A stretch of 25,196 nt of DNA. It comes from an uncultured Parabacteroides sp. Its GTDB lineage: Bacteria > Bacteroidota > Bacteroidia > Bacteroidales > Tannerellaceae. Positions within the stretch are counted from its first letter, which is position 1. Each line of letters starts with the position of its first letter. Shown here piece after piece: positions 8,063-17,049 of this stretch. A program made the position numbers and the translations under genes. The notes beneath the pieces were generated by a model. It ran no database searches and was not told the DNA's origin. It was given only the letters and a program-made list of their open reading frames with translations. Where the stretch lies: assembly GCA_900770835.1 (NCBI GenBank), contig CAAGLQ010000204.1, forward strand, positions 1 through 25,196, written 5' to 3'.

Positions 8063-8087
8063 GAAACCCAAGAGATGGTTTATGCAA

Positions 8088-8855
8088 TTATCGAATGATA
8101 CCTAACTTGGAGGCACTGATAAAATCAATGACGTGTTGAATCTCATCGCTCATGGGCACCTGATCACGCACCATGAGCAGCGCATCGGTCAAGCTGCAAT
8201 TGCTCTGATAGACGATGCGGTAAGCATGGCTGAGATGCTTGATCACCTTCTCGTCGAAGCCCTCATGCTGCATGACCATAGCGTTCACACCATAATAGGT
8301 AGTTGGCTCCTTGGCACCGACGATGTAGGGCGGGATGTCTTTGCGGAAGCGACAACCAGTTTGTACCATCGACCAGGTACCGACACGGCAACCTTGGCTC
8401 ACCAATACATTACCACCAAAGATCACATAATCCTCCATCTGGCAATTGCCGGAGATCTTACAGCCGTAACCAAAAACACTGTGGTTACCAATCTGTGTAT
8501 CGTGAGAGATATGTACCCCCTCGTGAATGAAGTTGCCGTTACCAATGCGAGTCGCCCCTTCGGCTGAGGAGGAGCGGTTGATCACCACATGCTCGCGGAT
8601 GACATTGTCATCGCCGATAATCGCCAAGGTATCTCCGCCTTTGTAGGCAAAGTCTTGCGGCTCAGCGGCAATGACCGCACCGTTATAGACCTTGTTGCGG
8701 CAACCCAAACGGGCACCGCTCATGATGCTGGCGTAAGGCATGATCTCGCAATCATCGCCAATCACCACATTCTTATCAATGTAAGCGAAGGGATGGATGG
8801 TGACACCCGCCCCGATTTTCGCCTCTTTATCTACGTATGCTAATGGACTAATCAT
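8088..8855 (-). CDS. lpxA: LpxA-like acyl-ACP:UDP-GlcNAc O-acyltransferase, divergent
   Basis: The protein has 255 residues, close to E. coli LpxA (262). It has an N-terminal left-handed beta-helix of hexapeptide repeats and a C-terminal helical part ending LGIIR, as E. coli ends in GLIR. LpxA starts lipid A synthesis by 3-O-acylation of UDP-GlcNAc. The catalytic histidine of HIAHD is present as H118 (HISHD, 115-119). Aligned without gaps to E. coli as I recall it, H144 becomes N137, H160 becomes S153, acyl-ruler G173 becomes T166, and R204-R205 become H197-E198. The fold is clear, but donor, acceptor or activity may differ, and it may be a paralogue of the housekeeping enzyme. It starts 19 bp after the outer-membrane efflux gene on the same strand, so it looks like the last gene of the efflux operon. 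Confidence 0.82.
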   Translation of the reverse strand: MISPLAYVDKEAKIGAGVTIHPFAYIDKNVVIGDDCEIMPYASIMSGARLGCRNKVYNGAVIAAEPQDFAYKGGDTLAIIGDDNVIREHVVINRSSSAEGATRIGNGNFIHEGVHISHDTQIGNHSVFGYGCKISGNCQMEDYVIFGGNVLVSQGCRVGTWSMVQTGCRFRKDIPPYIVGAKEPTTYYGVNAMVMQHEGFDEKVIKHLSHAYRIVYQSNCSLTDALLMVRDQVPMSDEIQHVIDFISASKLGIIR

Positions 8856-8874
8856 GACTATTCATTTAAGGTTA

Positions 8875-10263
8875 TTATTCTCTTCCTCCACCCAAAGCGC
8901 TATACAGGTTGATCACCGCCTGGATGCGCTGTACATTGTCTGACACCTCAGAGAGTTGTGCGCTCAACAGATTCTGCTGGGCAGTCAAGATCTCCAAATA
9001 GGAGGCGCTACCGCTCTGGAACAGGTCTTTCGTGTAAGAGACTGCCTTGGTCATCTGATCCACACGACCTTGATCTTCAATCAGCTTGCGCTCCGTTGCG
9101 TCGTAGAGATAGAGTGCGTCACTCACCTCTTTACCTGCTTTGAGGATGGTTTGCTGATAGTTCATCTTGGCGATCTGCTCCTCCGCCTTGGTTACCTTCA
9201 AGTTGGCGATCAGTTTGCCTCGGTTGAAGATCGGCTGTGCCAATTGACCGATCGCATCCCACATGAACTGTCCGGGGTTAGGCAACTTATTACCCGCTGA
9301 ACCATTCAGCCAACCGGCGTTCGCTGTGATGGTCACGCTCGGATAGAAGGCCGCACGGGCTTGGTTGGTTTGATAGTAGGCGCTGGCCAAGTTCATCTCC
9401 GCTACCTTCACGTCGGGACGGTTCTCCAACAGCTGCAAAGGTACACCAGCCAACAAGTCCTTCGGCAACTCCTGCTGATCGAGCGTGCCTCGTTGGATTT
9501 GCTGGGGCGCTTTGGCTAACAGGATAGAGAGTGCGTTCTCGATCTCACGTGCCGAGCGATTCAGCTCGATGTGTGAAGCCTCTACCTGATGCAAGGCGGC
9601 ACGCATCTGTACGACAGCAGCCTCTGTGGTCATTCCTGCCTCTTTCATCGCCTCCATCACACGCACATTCTCCTTATAGATACCAACCGTTTGCGCTGTA
9701 ATATCTACCTGACGATCCAACATCAACAGGGAGTAGTAGGTGTTGGCAATGCCACAAATCAGTTGTGAGCGAACGGCCTGACAGCTATATTGGCTCTTCA
9801 AGTAGGTCGCACGCTGTCCACGAGAGGCATTCAGCAACTTACCGAACAGGTCGATCTCCCAGCTGGCCGCAGCCGAAGCCCGATAGGTCTTCGTGGGATC
9901 AGCCCCATCATAGCTATACAACTCGCCTTGTCCCGCGATGTTGATGGAGGGCAGATAAGCCAAACGGGCGGAGGTCAGCAATGCCTTCGACTCCTCCACA
10001 CGCAGGATAGCGGCTTGCATATCCACGTTGTTTGCCAATCCCTCCTCGATCAAGGCCTGTAATTGGGGATCCTGAAACACCTCTTGCCAAGGCAGATTTG
10101 CGATGTTGGTCGTATCTGTCGTAGCCAATGGGGCGGCTTCGGCAATCGGATCCCGATAGATGCCGTTCGTCTCGATAGACTCCGGTCGATTGTAAGCCTT
10201 GTAAATATGGCAACCACTTAATAAAGCGGTTGCGCATACCATATATATATATTGTCTCTTCAT
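8875..10263 (-). CDS. RND efflux outer-membrane lipoprotein (OprM/NodT, TolC family)
   Basis: A 462-residue outer-membrane channel lipoprotein, the exit duct of a tripartite pump. The start at 10263 gives MKRQYIYMVCATALLSGC, a lipoprotein signal with lipobox LSGC (C18). The frame is open further upstream, but that would overlap the pump gene, whose stop is 7 bp before this ATG. Two OEP (TolC-like) repeats with long coiled-coil helices cover the mature protein, and the motif ENRPDVKVAEMNLASA is typical of the second repeat of NodT-type proteins. It works with the RND pump and membrane-fusion protein encoded just upstream. Substrates cannot be told from sequence. Confidence 0.93.
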   Translation of the reverse strand: MKRQYIYMVCATALLSGCHIYKAYNRPESIETNGIYRDPIAEAAPLATTDTTNIANLPWQEVFQDPQLQALIEEGLANNVDMQAAILRVEESKALLTSARLAYLPSINIAGQGELYSYDGADPTKTYRASAAASWEIDLFGKLLNASRGQRATYLKSQYSCQAVRSQLICGIANTYYSLLMLDRQVDITAQTVGIYKENVRVMEAMKEAGMTTEAAVVQMRAALHQVEASHIELNRSAREIENALSILLAKAPQQIQRGTLDQQELPKDLLAGVPLQLLENRPDVKVAEMNLASAYYQTNQARAAFYPSVTITANAGWLNGSAGNKLPNPGQFMWDAIGQLAQPIFNRGKLIANLKVTKAEEQIAKMNYQQTILKAGKEVSDALYLYDATERKLIEDQGRVDQMTKAVSYTKDLFQSGSASYLEILTAQQNLLSAQLSEVSDNVQRIQAVINLYSALGGGRE

Positions 10264-10270
10264 GCTACTA

Positions 10271-13200
10271 TTATTCTTTGATTTTAGCGTATTGTTCAAT
10301 TTCAGAGGTCATATCGCTATTGTCCAAATCCTTCCACTCGATCGGCTTCACTTTCTCTTGCAGATACTGGAAGGCCACGAACAGCGCCGGCACGGTAAAG
10401 ATCTGGCAGATCATACCGATGAACATACCACCGATCGCCGCTGTACCCAAGGTACGGTTACCATGCGCACCTACACCGAAAGCAAACATCATCGGGAGCA
10501 AACCTACGACCATCGCCAAAGAGGTCATCAAGATCGGACGCAAACGAGCGGCCGCACCCAAGACCGCTGCCCAGGTGATGCTCATACCCATGCGTCGGCG
10601 ATCCAAAGCGAACTCTACAATCAAGATGGCATTCTTCGCCAACAAACCGATCAACATGATCAAGGCAATCTGCATATAGATGTTGTTAGACATGGTGCCC
10701 AAGATCATCTTCAAGGCGGAGATGTTACCGATCGCACCGAAGATGCGGACGAAGATGAAGCTACCCAGCAAACCAAAGGGCACGGACAGCAATACCGCCA
10801 ACGGCAGGATGTAACTCTCATACTGCGCACTCAGCAACAGATAGACGAACAAGAAGCAGAGCAAGAAGATCAAAGCCGTGGTACTGCCACTGGTGCTGGC
10901 CTCCTCACGCGCCATACCTCCTAACTCATAGGCGAATCCGGCCGGCAGGTTCTCTTTGGCTACCTCAGCGATGGCTTGCAACGCCTGACCACTGGTGTAA
11001 CCATCGGCTTGTGCCACCATCACCTTCATGGAGGTAAACATGTTGAAGCGGTTGATGATGTCCGGGCCATACACCTTCTTCATGGAGATGAACTGAGTGA
11101 TAGGAGCCATCTCGTTGCCACTCTTCACCTTGATGTTCTTCAACGACTCCATGTTCGCACGCAGATCAGGCTCAGCCTGCACCATCACACGATACATCTT
11201 ACCGAAGCGGTTGAAGTTGGAAGCATAAAGACCACCATAATAGCCTTGCAGCGTGGAGAGAATATCGCTCGGGCTGATACCCGCACGCTTACAAGCAGCC
11301 GCATCGATGTCGAACTCATACTGCGGGAAGTTCGGGTTGAAAGTAGATTGGGCGGACTTGATCTCCGGACGTGCCTGCAAAGCGGCAATATACTCGTTGA
11401 CCACATTGAAGAAGTGATTCAAGTCACCACCGGTCTTATCCTGCATGTTCAACTCAATATCATTAGAGGTAGAGTAACCAGGAATCATCGGCGGCGTGAA
11501 GAAGAGCACCTGACCCTCTTTCACGACTTTCTGCGCACGCATGAACAGGGTACTATACACGATGTCGGAGCTTTGGGTCATGGATCGCTCCTCCCAATTC
11601 TTCAACTTGATGATGAAGGAGCCGTAAGAGGCACCACGACCACCGATAAAGCTATAACCGATGATAGATGTACGGGATTCCACCGCAGGATCAGCTGCGA
11701 TCAAGCTATCGACCTTATTCATGGCCTCGATGGTGCTCTCCTGTGAAGAGCCCGGCGGCATCGTGATCGCACCCATGATCGTTCCGGTATCCTCACTCGG
11801 CACCATACCCGTCGGTGTGGTCTGCATCAAGAACATCATCAATACAATAGAGCCGGTGACAATACCGAAGGAGAGCCATTTCTTCTGGATGAAGAAAAGC
11901 ACCTGTTTCTTGTATTTCGCCAACAAGGAATCGTAAGCCGCATTGAAAGAGGTGTGGAAACGGCTGACGAACGTGCTCTTTTTCTCCCCATGTCCCTCGT
12001 CGTGCGGTTTCAAGAAGATCGCACATAACGCCGGACTCAACGTCAAGGCGTTCAAAGCGGAAAGACCGATAGAGATCGCCATCGTCAAACCGAACTGGCG
12101 ATAGAAGACACCCGCCGTACCACTCATGAAAGATACCGGGATGAACACGGACATCATGACCAACGTGATGGAGACGATCGCACCACCTAACTCGTTCATG
12201 GCGTCGATGGAAGCTAACTTGGCGGACTTATAGCCTTGATCCAACTTCGCATGGACGCCCTCGACGACGACGATCGCATCATCGACCACAATCGCGATAG
12301 CCAATACCAATGCACAAAGAGTCAACAGGTTCAAGCTAAATCCAATCATGGAGAGCAAGAAGAAGGTACCGATCAAAGCCACCGGGATGGCGATAGCCGG
12401 GATCAAGGTAGAACGCATATCCTGCAAGAAGATATAAACCACGATGAACACCAAGATAAAGGCCTCGATCAAGGTCTTGAGCACCTCATGGATAGAGGCG
12501 AACAAGAAGTCGTTGGCGTTCATGGAGACGTTGATTTGCAATCCCGGAGGCAATGTCGCCTCTTGCGCTTTCAGCAACGCCTCGATGTCACTAATGGTCT
12601 GCGTCGCGTTAGATCCTGCCATCTGGAAGACGATACAGGTCACGGCGTTATGTCCATCCACCTTGTTCAAGTTCGTATAGGCCTGACGACCCAATTCCAC
12701 ATCGGCAATATCCTTCAAGCGCAACACCTGTCCATCGGGCAAGGCTGTGATGACGATATTCTCAAACTCCTCTGCCTCTTGCAAACGACCTTTGTAGCGG
12801 ATCGTGTATTGGAAGGTCTGATTGCCCTGCTCACCAAACTGACCCGGAGCGGCCTCGACGTTCTGCTCAGACAAGGCTGCCGTGACATGGTTAGGAACCA
12901 ATCCATATTGCGCCATAACGTCCGGCTTCAACCAGATACGCATGGAGTAGTTTGAACCCATCACCATGGCATCACCCACACCGGATACACGCTGTACCTC
13001 CGGAATCAAGTTGATCTTCGCATAGTTCTCGATGAACTCCGTAGTGTAACGATCCTCTACATCCGAAAGAGAGAAGATGATCAACATAGAGTTCTGACGC
13101 TTCTGTGTCGTGACACCAATCTTTGTTACTTCGGCAGGCAGCAAACCTTGCGCCATGGAGACACGGTTTTGCACATTGACCGCAGCCATATCGGGATCGG

Positions 13201-13495
13201 TTCCCTGCTTGAAATAAATCGAGATGTTACCCATACCGTTGTTGGATGCCTCGGAACTCATGTACATCATGTTCTCCACACCATTGATCTGATCCTCCAA
13301 CGGGGCAATCACACTATTCAACACCGTCTGCGCATTCGCACCCGGATAGGTGGCGCTCACCATGACCGTAGGCGGTGCGATGTCCGGATATTGAGTAATG
13401 GGTAAGGAAACCAAACCAATGGCACCCAAGATGACGATCAAGATAGAGATCACCGTGGAAAGCACCGGACGGTTAATAAAGTTATCTAATTTCAT
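10271..13495 (-). CDS. RND multidrug efflux pump, HAE-1 family (AcrB/MexB-like)
   Basis: A 1074-residue inner-membrane proton antiporter, the drug-translocating part of the tripartite pump. It has the HAE-1 topology: TM1 at about residues 10-30, a large periplasmic porter/docking domain, TM2-6, a second periplasmic domain and TM8-12. The N-terminal signature (FINRPVL, then SLPITQYPDIAPP) is characteristic. Proton-relay residues are visible as D405-D406 in VVDDAIV (AcrB D407-D408) and K954 in LLAKNAI (AcrB K940). It is translated between the membrane-fusion lipoprotein (39-bp gap) and the outer-membrane lipoprotein (7-bp gap). Amphiphilic drugs, bile salts or dyes are plausible substrates by family, but not shown by the sequence. 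Confidence 0.96.
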   Translation of the reverse strand: MKLDNFINRPVLSTVISILIVILGAIGLVSLPITQYPDIAPPTVMVSATYPGANAQTVLNSVIAPLEDQINGVENMMYMSSEASNNGMGNISIYFKQGTDPDMAAVNVQNRVSMAQGLLPAEVTKIGVTTQKRQNSMLIIFSLSDVEDRYTTEFIENYAKINLIPEVQRVSGVGDAMVMGSNYSMRIWLKPDVMAQYGLVPNHVTAALSEQNVEAAPGQFGEQGNQTFQYTIRYKGRLQEAEEFENIVITALPDGQVLRLKDIADVELGRQAYTNLNKVDGHNAVTCIVFQMAGSNATQTISDIEALLKAQEATLPPGLQINVSMNANDFLFASIHEVLKTLIEAFILVFIVVYIFLQDMRSTLIPAIAIPVALIGTFFLLSMIGFSLNLLTLCALVLAIAIVVDDAIVVVEGVHAKLDQGYKSAKLASIDAMNELGGAIVSITLVMMSVFIPVSFMSGTAGVFYRQFGLTMAISIGLSALNALTLSPALCAIFLKPHDEGHGEKKSTFVSRFHTSFNAAYDSLLAKYKKQVLFFIQKKWLSFGIVTGSIVLMMFLMQTTPTGMVPSEDTGTIMGAITMPPGSSQESTIEAMNKVDSLIAADPAVESRTSIIGYSFIGGRGASYGSFIIKLKNWEERSMTQSSDIVYSTLFMRAQKVVKEGQVLFFTPPMIPGYSTSNDIELNMQDKTGGDLNHFFNVVNEYIAALQARPEIKSAQSTFNPNFPQYEFDIDAAACKRAGISPSDILSTLQGYYGGLYASNFNRFGKMYRVMVQAEPDLRANMESLKNIKVKSGNEMAPITQFISMKKVYGPDIINRFNMFTSMKVMVAQADGYTSGQALQAIAEVAKENLPAGFAYELGGMAREEASTSGSTTALIFLLCFLFVYLLLSAQYESYILPLAVLLSVPFGLLGSFIFVRIFGAIGNISALKMILGTMSNNIYMQIALIMLIGLLAKNAILIVEFALDRRRMGMSITWAAVLGAAARLRPILMTSLAMVVGLLPMMFAFGVGAHGNRTLGTAAIGGMFIGMICQIFTVPALFVAFQYLQEKVKPIEWKDLDNSDMTSEIEQYAKIKE

Positions 13496-13534
13496 ATCTT
13501 TCTATTTTAGTCCGTACAAATCACTCTAACTAAA

Positions 13535-14743
13535 TTAATTGAAAGCGGATTGCAAGTTGCCCTCTTTCTGGTCTTTCAACGCCTGATCGTATTTCGCTTT
13601 CTGCTGTTCCGGTGTAATGGGGACAATCTCCTGTCCATCTCTTACCTTCTGCACGCCTTCGATCACGATCTTGTCGCCCGACTTCAAGCCATCCGTCACG
13701 ATATAGTTCTTACCGTCGTTCAACGAAGAAATGGTCACCTCCGTGTTCTTCAACTTGTTATCGGATTGCAACACGAAGACAAACTTCTTGTCTTGGATCT
13801 CTACAGTCGCTGATTGCGGGATAATCACGATATTCTCCATCGTGTAGGGGAACACGACGCTACCCGATCCACCGCTACGCAGGATGTTATCGGTGTTGGG
13901 GAAAATCGCACGCATACTTACCGAACCCGTGGATTGGTCGATCACACCGCTCACGGCGTCAATCTTTCCTTTGTATTTGTAAAGGCTCTCATCAGCCAAA
14001 CGCAACTGCACATCCGGCATCTTCTCTAATTGCTCCTTCAAAGTGCCACCCGCCTTTGTCAGGTTTAGCAACTCCTTCTCTGTCATGGAGAAATAGACAT
14101 ACATCTCGCCAATCTCTGAGACGGTTGTCATCGGCTGTGCGATAGAGGGGCTCACCAAGCTACCTACACGATAGGGGAAGGTGCCCACAACGCCATTCGA
14201 AGGACTGGTCACTGTGCAGAACGAGAGGTTCTGATTGGCACTGATCAGTTGCGCCTCTGCCTGTGCCAAGCTGGCCTTGGCTGACATCAATTGGTTGATG
14301 GCTGATTGATACTCAAAATCGCTGATAATCTGTTTCTCATGCAGCATCTTTTTGTTTTGCTCAGTCAGGGTCAATGTGTTGACATTAGCTTTGGCCATCT
14401 CAACAGCCGCTTTCGCTTGGCGCACAGCCGCTGCGTATTGGGTCGGATCTATTTGAAACAAAGCTTGTCCTTTCCGAACGGTTGCACCCTCATCCACGCA
14501 TAATTTGACTACAAATCCGGATACTTGCGGACGAACCTCGATGTCTTGTGTGCCTCGGATCGTCGCCGGATAAGAGGTCGATTGATCACTGGTTGTTGTA
14601 CTGACGGCCATGACCGTGAACTCATTGTCGCCGATTCTCATGCCTCCCTCACTGCTTCCGCAGGCGGTTAATAAAGACATACCCATCGCACATAAGGCGA
14701 TATGCCTTAACGGTGTTACTGTTAATCTCAGCATCTGATACAT
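13535..14743 (-). CDS. RND efflux periplasmic adaptor (membrane-fusion lipoprotein, AcrA-like)
   Basis: The start at 14743 gives a 402-residue precursor (MYQMLRLT) with a lipobox LTAC ending at C28. A second ATG at 14734 is also possible. The mature protein has the usual order: beta-barrel strand, lipoyl half-motif (SGFVVKLCVDEGATVRKGQ), an alpha-helical hairpin of about residues 90-160, the second lipoyl half (TSPSNGVVGTF), then beta-barrel and membrane-proximal domains. It links the RND pump to the outer-membrane channel. It is the first gene of the minus-strand efflux unit, and no TetR- or MarR-type regulator gene adjoins it. Confidence 0.94.
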   Translation of the reverse strand: MYQMLRLTVTPLRHIALCAMGMSLLTACGSSEGGMRIGDNEFTVMAVSTTTSDQSTSYPATIRGTQDIEVRPQVSGFVVKLCVDEGATVRKGQALFQIDPTQYAAAVRQAKAAVEMAKANVNTLTLTEQNKKMLHEKQIISDFEYQSAINQLMSAKASLAQAEAQLISANQNLSFCTVTSPSNGVVGTFPYRVGSLVSPSIAQPMTTVSEIGEMYVYFSMTEKELLNLTKAGGTLKEQLEKMPDVQLRLADESLYKYKGKIDAVSGVIDQSTGSVSMRAIFPNTDNILRSGGSGSVVFPYTMENIVIIPQSATVEIQDKKFVFVLQSDNKLKNTEVTISSLNDGKNYIVTDGLKSGDKIVIEGVQKVRDGQEIVPITPEQQKAKYDQALKDQKEGNLQSAFN

Positions 14744-14841
14744 ATTATAGTTTAAATATTGTCGAATAAAAGCGTTCTTCACAAGCCTCACCCCTGTTGC
14801 GCTTCCTTTAAAAGCCGGTTTTACTCTTTGATTAGACTTTA

Positions 14842-14849
14842 CAAAAATA
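14842..14849 (-). promoter_or_regulatory. Possible -7 element for the efflux operon
   Basis: TATTTTTG on the minus strand fits TAnnTTTG about 100 bp upstream of the adaptor gene, but no good TTG is found 19-20 nt further upstream. The 260-bp gap between this divergent operon and the fructuronate reductase gene contains no other gene that I can see. Confidence 0.35.
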
Positions 14850-14961
14850 GGAAAAAACAGACTAATACTGATCTAAACTGACATTTTTTACCACAATTAA
14901 CAGCTATAGATAGAGGCTTTGGTTGTTTCTTCTATCTTTTTCGTCTTATTTGAAGATTGAA

Positions 14962-14992
14962 TTGCCATTTTCAAGAAATAGGCCTACTTTTG
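14962..14992 (+). promoter_or_regulatory. Bacteroidetes-type promoter for the uronate genes
   Basis: TTG at 14962-14964 and TACTTTTG at 14985-14992 are separated by 20 nt. The start of transcription would fall near 14999, only a few bases before the ATG at 15006, so the message would have a very short leader or the ATG at 15015 is used. Confidence 0.65.
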
Positions 14993-15005
14993 TATCTATC
15001 AAGAC

Positions 15006-15827
15006 ATGAATAAAATGAACGATTTGTTTTCTGTGAAAGATAGTGTGATCCTCTTGACAGGAGGATATGGCATTTTGGGTGCCTGCATGGCCAAGCATTT
15101 GGCCAAGGAAGGGGCAAAGGTGGTGATTTTAGGTCGTAATCCGCACAAAGGAGAGGCCTTGGTGAATGAGATGCAAGACGCTGGGGGAGAGGCTCTTTTC
15201 CTGCATGCAGATGTGTTGGATCGAGACTCGTTGATGGCTTGTCGTGAACAGATCATGGCCCGTTACGGACAGATAGACGTGTTGGTGAATCTGGCGGGAG
15301 GTAACCAGGCAGGAGCGACTATTCCTCCCGGCAAGACTTTCTTTGATCTGGATGTGTCGGCTTTCCGCAGTGTGGTGGACCTGAACCTATTCGGTACGGT
15401 CATTCCGACGATGGTCTTTGCCGAGGTGATGGTGCAACAGGGAAAAGGTAGCATTGTCAATATCTCCTCCGAATCAGCGTTGCGTCCATTGACCCGTGTG
15501 GTGGGTTATGGGTGTGCGAAAGCGGCTATCAATAACTTCACACAATATTTGGCGGGCGAGTTGGCGATTAAGTTTGGCGAGGGACTGCGGGTGAATGCGA
15601 TGGCCCCTGGCTTCTTCTTGACCGATCAGAATCGGGCGTTGATGAGCAATCCGGATGGCTCACCTTCCGATCGCTGCAATACAATCGTGGCGCACACGCC
15701 TTTCCGTCGGTTGGGTAAACCGGAAGAGTTGTTAGGCACCTTGCAATGGTTGGCAAGCGATGCCTCTGCGTTTGTGACAGGCACGGTGATTCCGATTGAT
15801 GGCGGTTTCGATGCCTTCTCCATTTAA
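15006..15827 (+). CDS. SDR-type fructuronate reductase (D-mannonate oxidoreductase)
   Basis: A 273-residue classical short-chain dehydrogenase. The cofactor motif is TGGYGILG (18-25), followed by NLAG (95-98), the catalytic serine in NISS (S154/S155), and Y168-xxx-K172. The end (PIDGGFDAFSI) is typical of SDRs. Its location 37 bp upstream of uxuA, and the sequence character (TIPPG-KTFFDLD), fit the SDR group that reduces D-fructuronate to D-mannonate with NAD(P)H in many Bacteroidetes and Bacillus. This differs from the long-chain E. coli UxuB. The ATG at 15006 is 7 nt after the predicted transcription start, and M4 at 15015 is an alternative start. A different sugar-acid substrate cannot be excluded. 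Confidence 0.85.
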   Translation: MNKMNDLFSVKDSVILLTGGYGILGACMAKHLAKEGAKVVILGRNPHKGEALVNEMQDAGGEALFLHADVLDRDSLMACREQIMARYGQIDVLVNLAGGNQAGATIPPGKTFFDLDVSAFRSVVDLNLFGTVIPTMVFAEVMVQQGKGSIVNISSESALRPLTRVVGYGCAKAAINNFTQYLAGELAIKFGEGLRVNAMAPGFFLTDQNRALMSNPDGSPSDRCNTIVAHTPFRRLGKPEELLGTLQWLASDASAFVTGTVIPIDGGFDAFSI

Positions 15828-15858
15828 TTCAAAATTCATAATTCAAAATTTATAATTC
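15827..15858. repeat. AT-rich 14-bp tandem repeat in the intergenic gap
   Basis: ATTCAAAATTCATA (15827-15840) is followed by ATTCAAAATTTATA (15841-15854), one mismatch, and a third partial ATTC. It fills most of the gap between the reductase and uxuA. Similar TTCATAATT sequence occurs after mutA. Confidence 0.8.
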
Positions 15859-15864
15859 TATTAT

Positions 15865-17040
15865 ATGTATCTGTGTGAGCAAACATGGCGTTGGTACGGA
15901 CCGAATGATCCAGTTTCACTTTCGGACATTCGCCAAGCGGGTGCTACGGGCATCGTGAACGCCTTGCACCATATTCCGAATGGAGAGGTATGGAGCGTGG
16001 AAGAGATTGAGAAGCGAAAAGCGTTGATCGAGTCGGCGGGATTGCGTTGGAGCGTGGTCGAGAGCGTGCCGGTGCATGAGCATATCAAGACACAAACAGG
16101 CAATTTTCAAACCTATATTGATAATTATAAGCAGACCCTCCGTAATTTGGGTGCTTGTGATGTGCGGGTCGTTACCTATAACTTCATGCCGGTATTGGAT
16201 TGGACACGTACCGATCTGGCTTATACCTTGCCCGATGGCTCGAAGGCATTGCGTTTTGAGCGGGCCGCTTTCATGGCGTTCGATCTTTATATTTTGAAGC
16301 GTCCGGCAGCGGAGCAGGAGTATTCAGCGGAGGATAAAGCGAAGGCTTGGGTGCGTTACCAAGCAATGGATGAGGTTGAGAAACAGCAATTGATACGCAA
16401 TATGATCGCCGGTCTTCCGGGATCAGAGGAGAGCTTCACGCTCGATCAGTTCCGAGAGGCGTTGGATCGGTATAAAGATATCGATGCGGAGCAGTTGCGG
16501 ACAAACTTGATCTATTTCTTGCGAGAGATTGCGCCGGTGGCCGATGGGGCGGGAGTCCGATTGGTGATCCATCCGGACGATCCTCCCTATTCCATTTTGG
16601 GTTTACCGCGCATCCTCAGCACGGCGGATGATTTCCAGCGGTTGATTGAGGAGGTTCCAAACCCCAGCAATGGCCTTTGTCTGTGTACCGGTTCGTTCGG
16701 TGTGCGGGTGGATAATGAGTTAGCGGCAATGATGGAACGGTTTGGCGATCGGATTGATTTCGTGCATTTCCGGAGTACTTGTCGGGATGCCGAAGGCAAC
16801 TTCTATGAAGCCAACCATTTAGAGGGCGATGTAGATATGTATGGAGTGATGAAAGCACTCTTGGAGCTGCAGCAACGTCGCGGTTGCTCCATTGCGATGC
16901 GTCCTGATCATGGCCATCAGATGATTGATGATTTGAAAAAGAAGACCAATCCGGGTTATTCCTGCATTGGCCGTTTGCGCGGCTTGGCCGAATTGAGAGG
17001 ATTAGAAATGGGCATCGCAAAAAGCCTATTTAAGAAATGA
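15865..17040 (+). CDS. uxuA: Mannonate dehydratase
   Basis: The 391-residue enzyme dehydrates D-mannonate to 2-keto-3-deoxy-D-gluconate in hexuronate (glucuronate) breakdown. The whole-protein match to UxuA is clear, beginning with EQTWRWYGPNDPVSL. Likely metal ligands in the TIM barrel are H236 (VIHPDD), C274 (LCTGSFG), H301 (FVHFR) and D348 (MRPDHG). Length is typical. It takes the product of the preceding fructuronate reductase. Uronate isomerase (UxaC) and KDG kinase are not in the window. Its stop (TGA at 17038-17040) overlaps an ATG that opens an in-frame run into rfbC, but that ATG is unlikely to be the rfbC start. Confidence 0.95.
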   Translation: MYLCEQTWRWYGPNDPVSLSDIRQAGATGIVNALHHIPNGEVWSVEEIEKRKALIESAGLRWSVVESVPVHEHIKTQTGNFQTYIDNYKQTLRNLGACDVRVVTYNFMPVLDWTRTDLAYTLPDGSKALRFERAAFMAFDLYILKRPAAEQEYSAEDKAKAWVRYQAMDEVEKQQLIRNMIAGLPGSEESFTLDQFREALDRYKDIDAEQLRTNLIYFLREIAPVADGAGVRLVIHPDDPPYSILGLPRILSTADDFQRLIEEVPNPSNGLCLCTGSFGVRVDNELAAMMERFGDRIDFVHFRSTCRDAEGNFYEANHLEGDVDMYGVMKALLELQQRRGCSIAMRPDHGHQMIDDLKKKTNPGYSCIGRLRGLAELRGLEMGIAKSLFKK

Positions 17041-17049
17041 GAAATTCAT

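Noticed and set aside
8133..8567. 144-codon plus-strand frame opposite the LpxA-like gene
   Set aside because: Antisense shadow: the minus-strand frame has full hexapeptide-repeat structure and catalytic motif.
10264..10299. A 12-codon longer start for the outer-membrane efflux lipoprotein
   Set aside because: It would overlap the pump gene and spoil the lipoprotein signal peptide, which begins properly at 10263.
10262..12955. Long open frames on the plus strand opposite the RND pump (up to about 240 codons)
   Set aside because: Their translations are rich in His, Gln and Arg with no domain pattern; they are antisense shadows of the pump gene.
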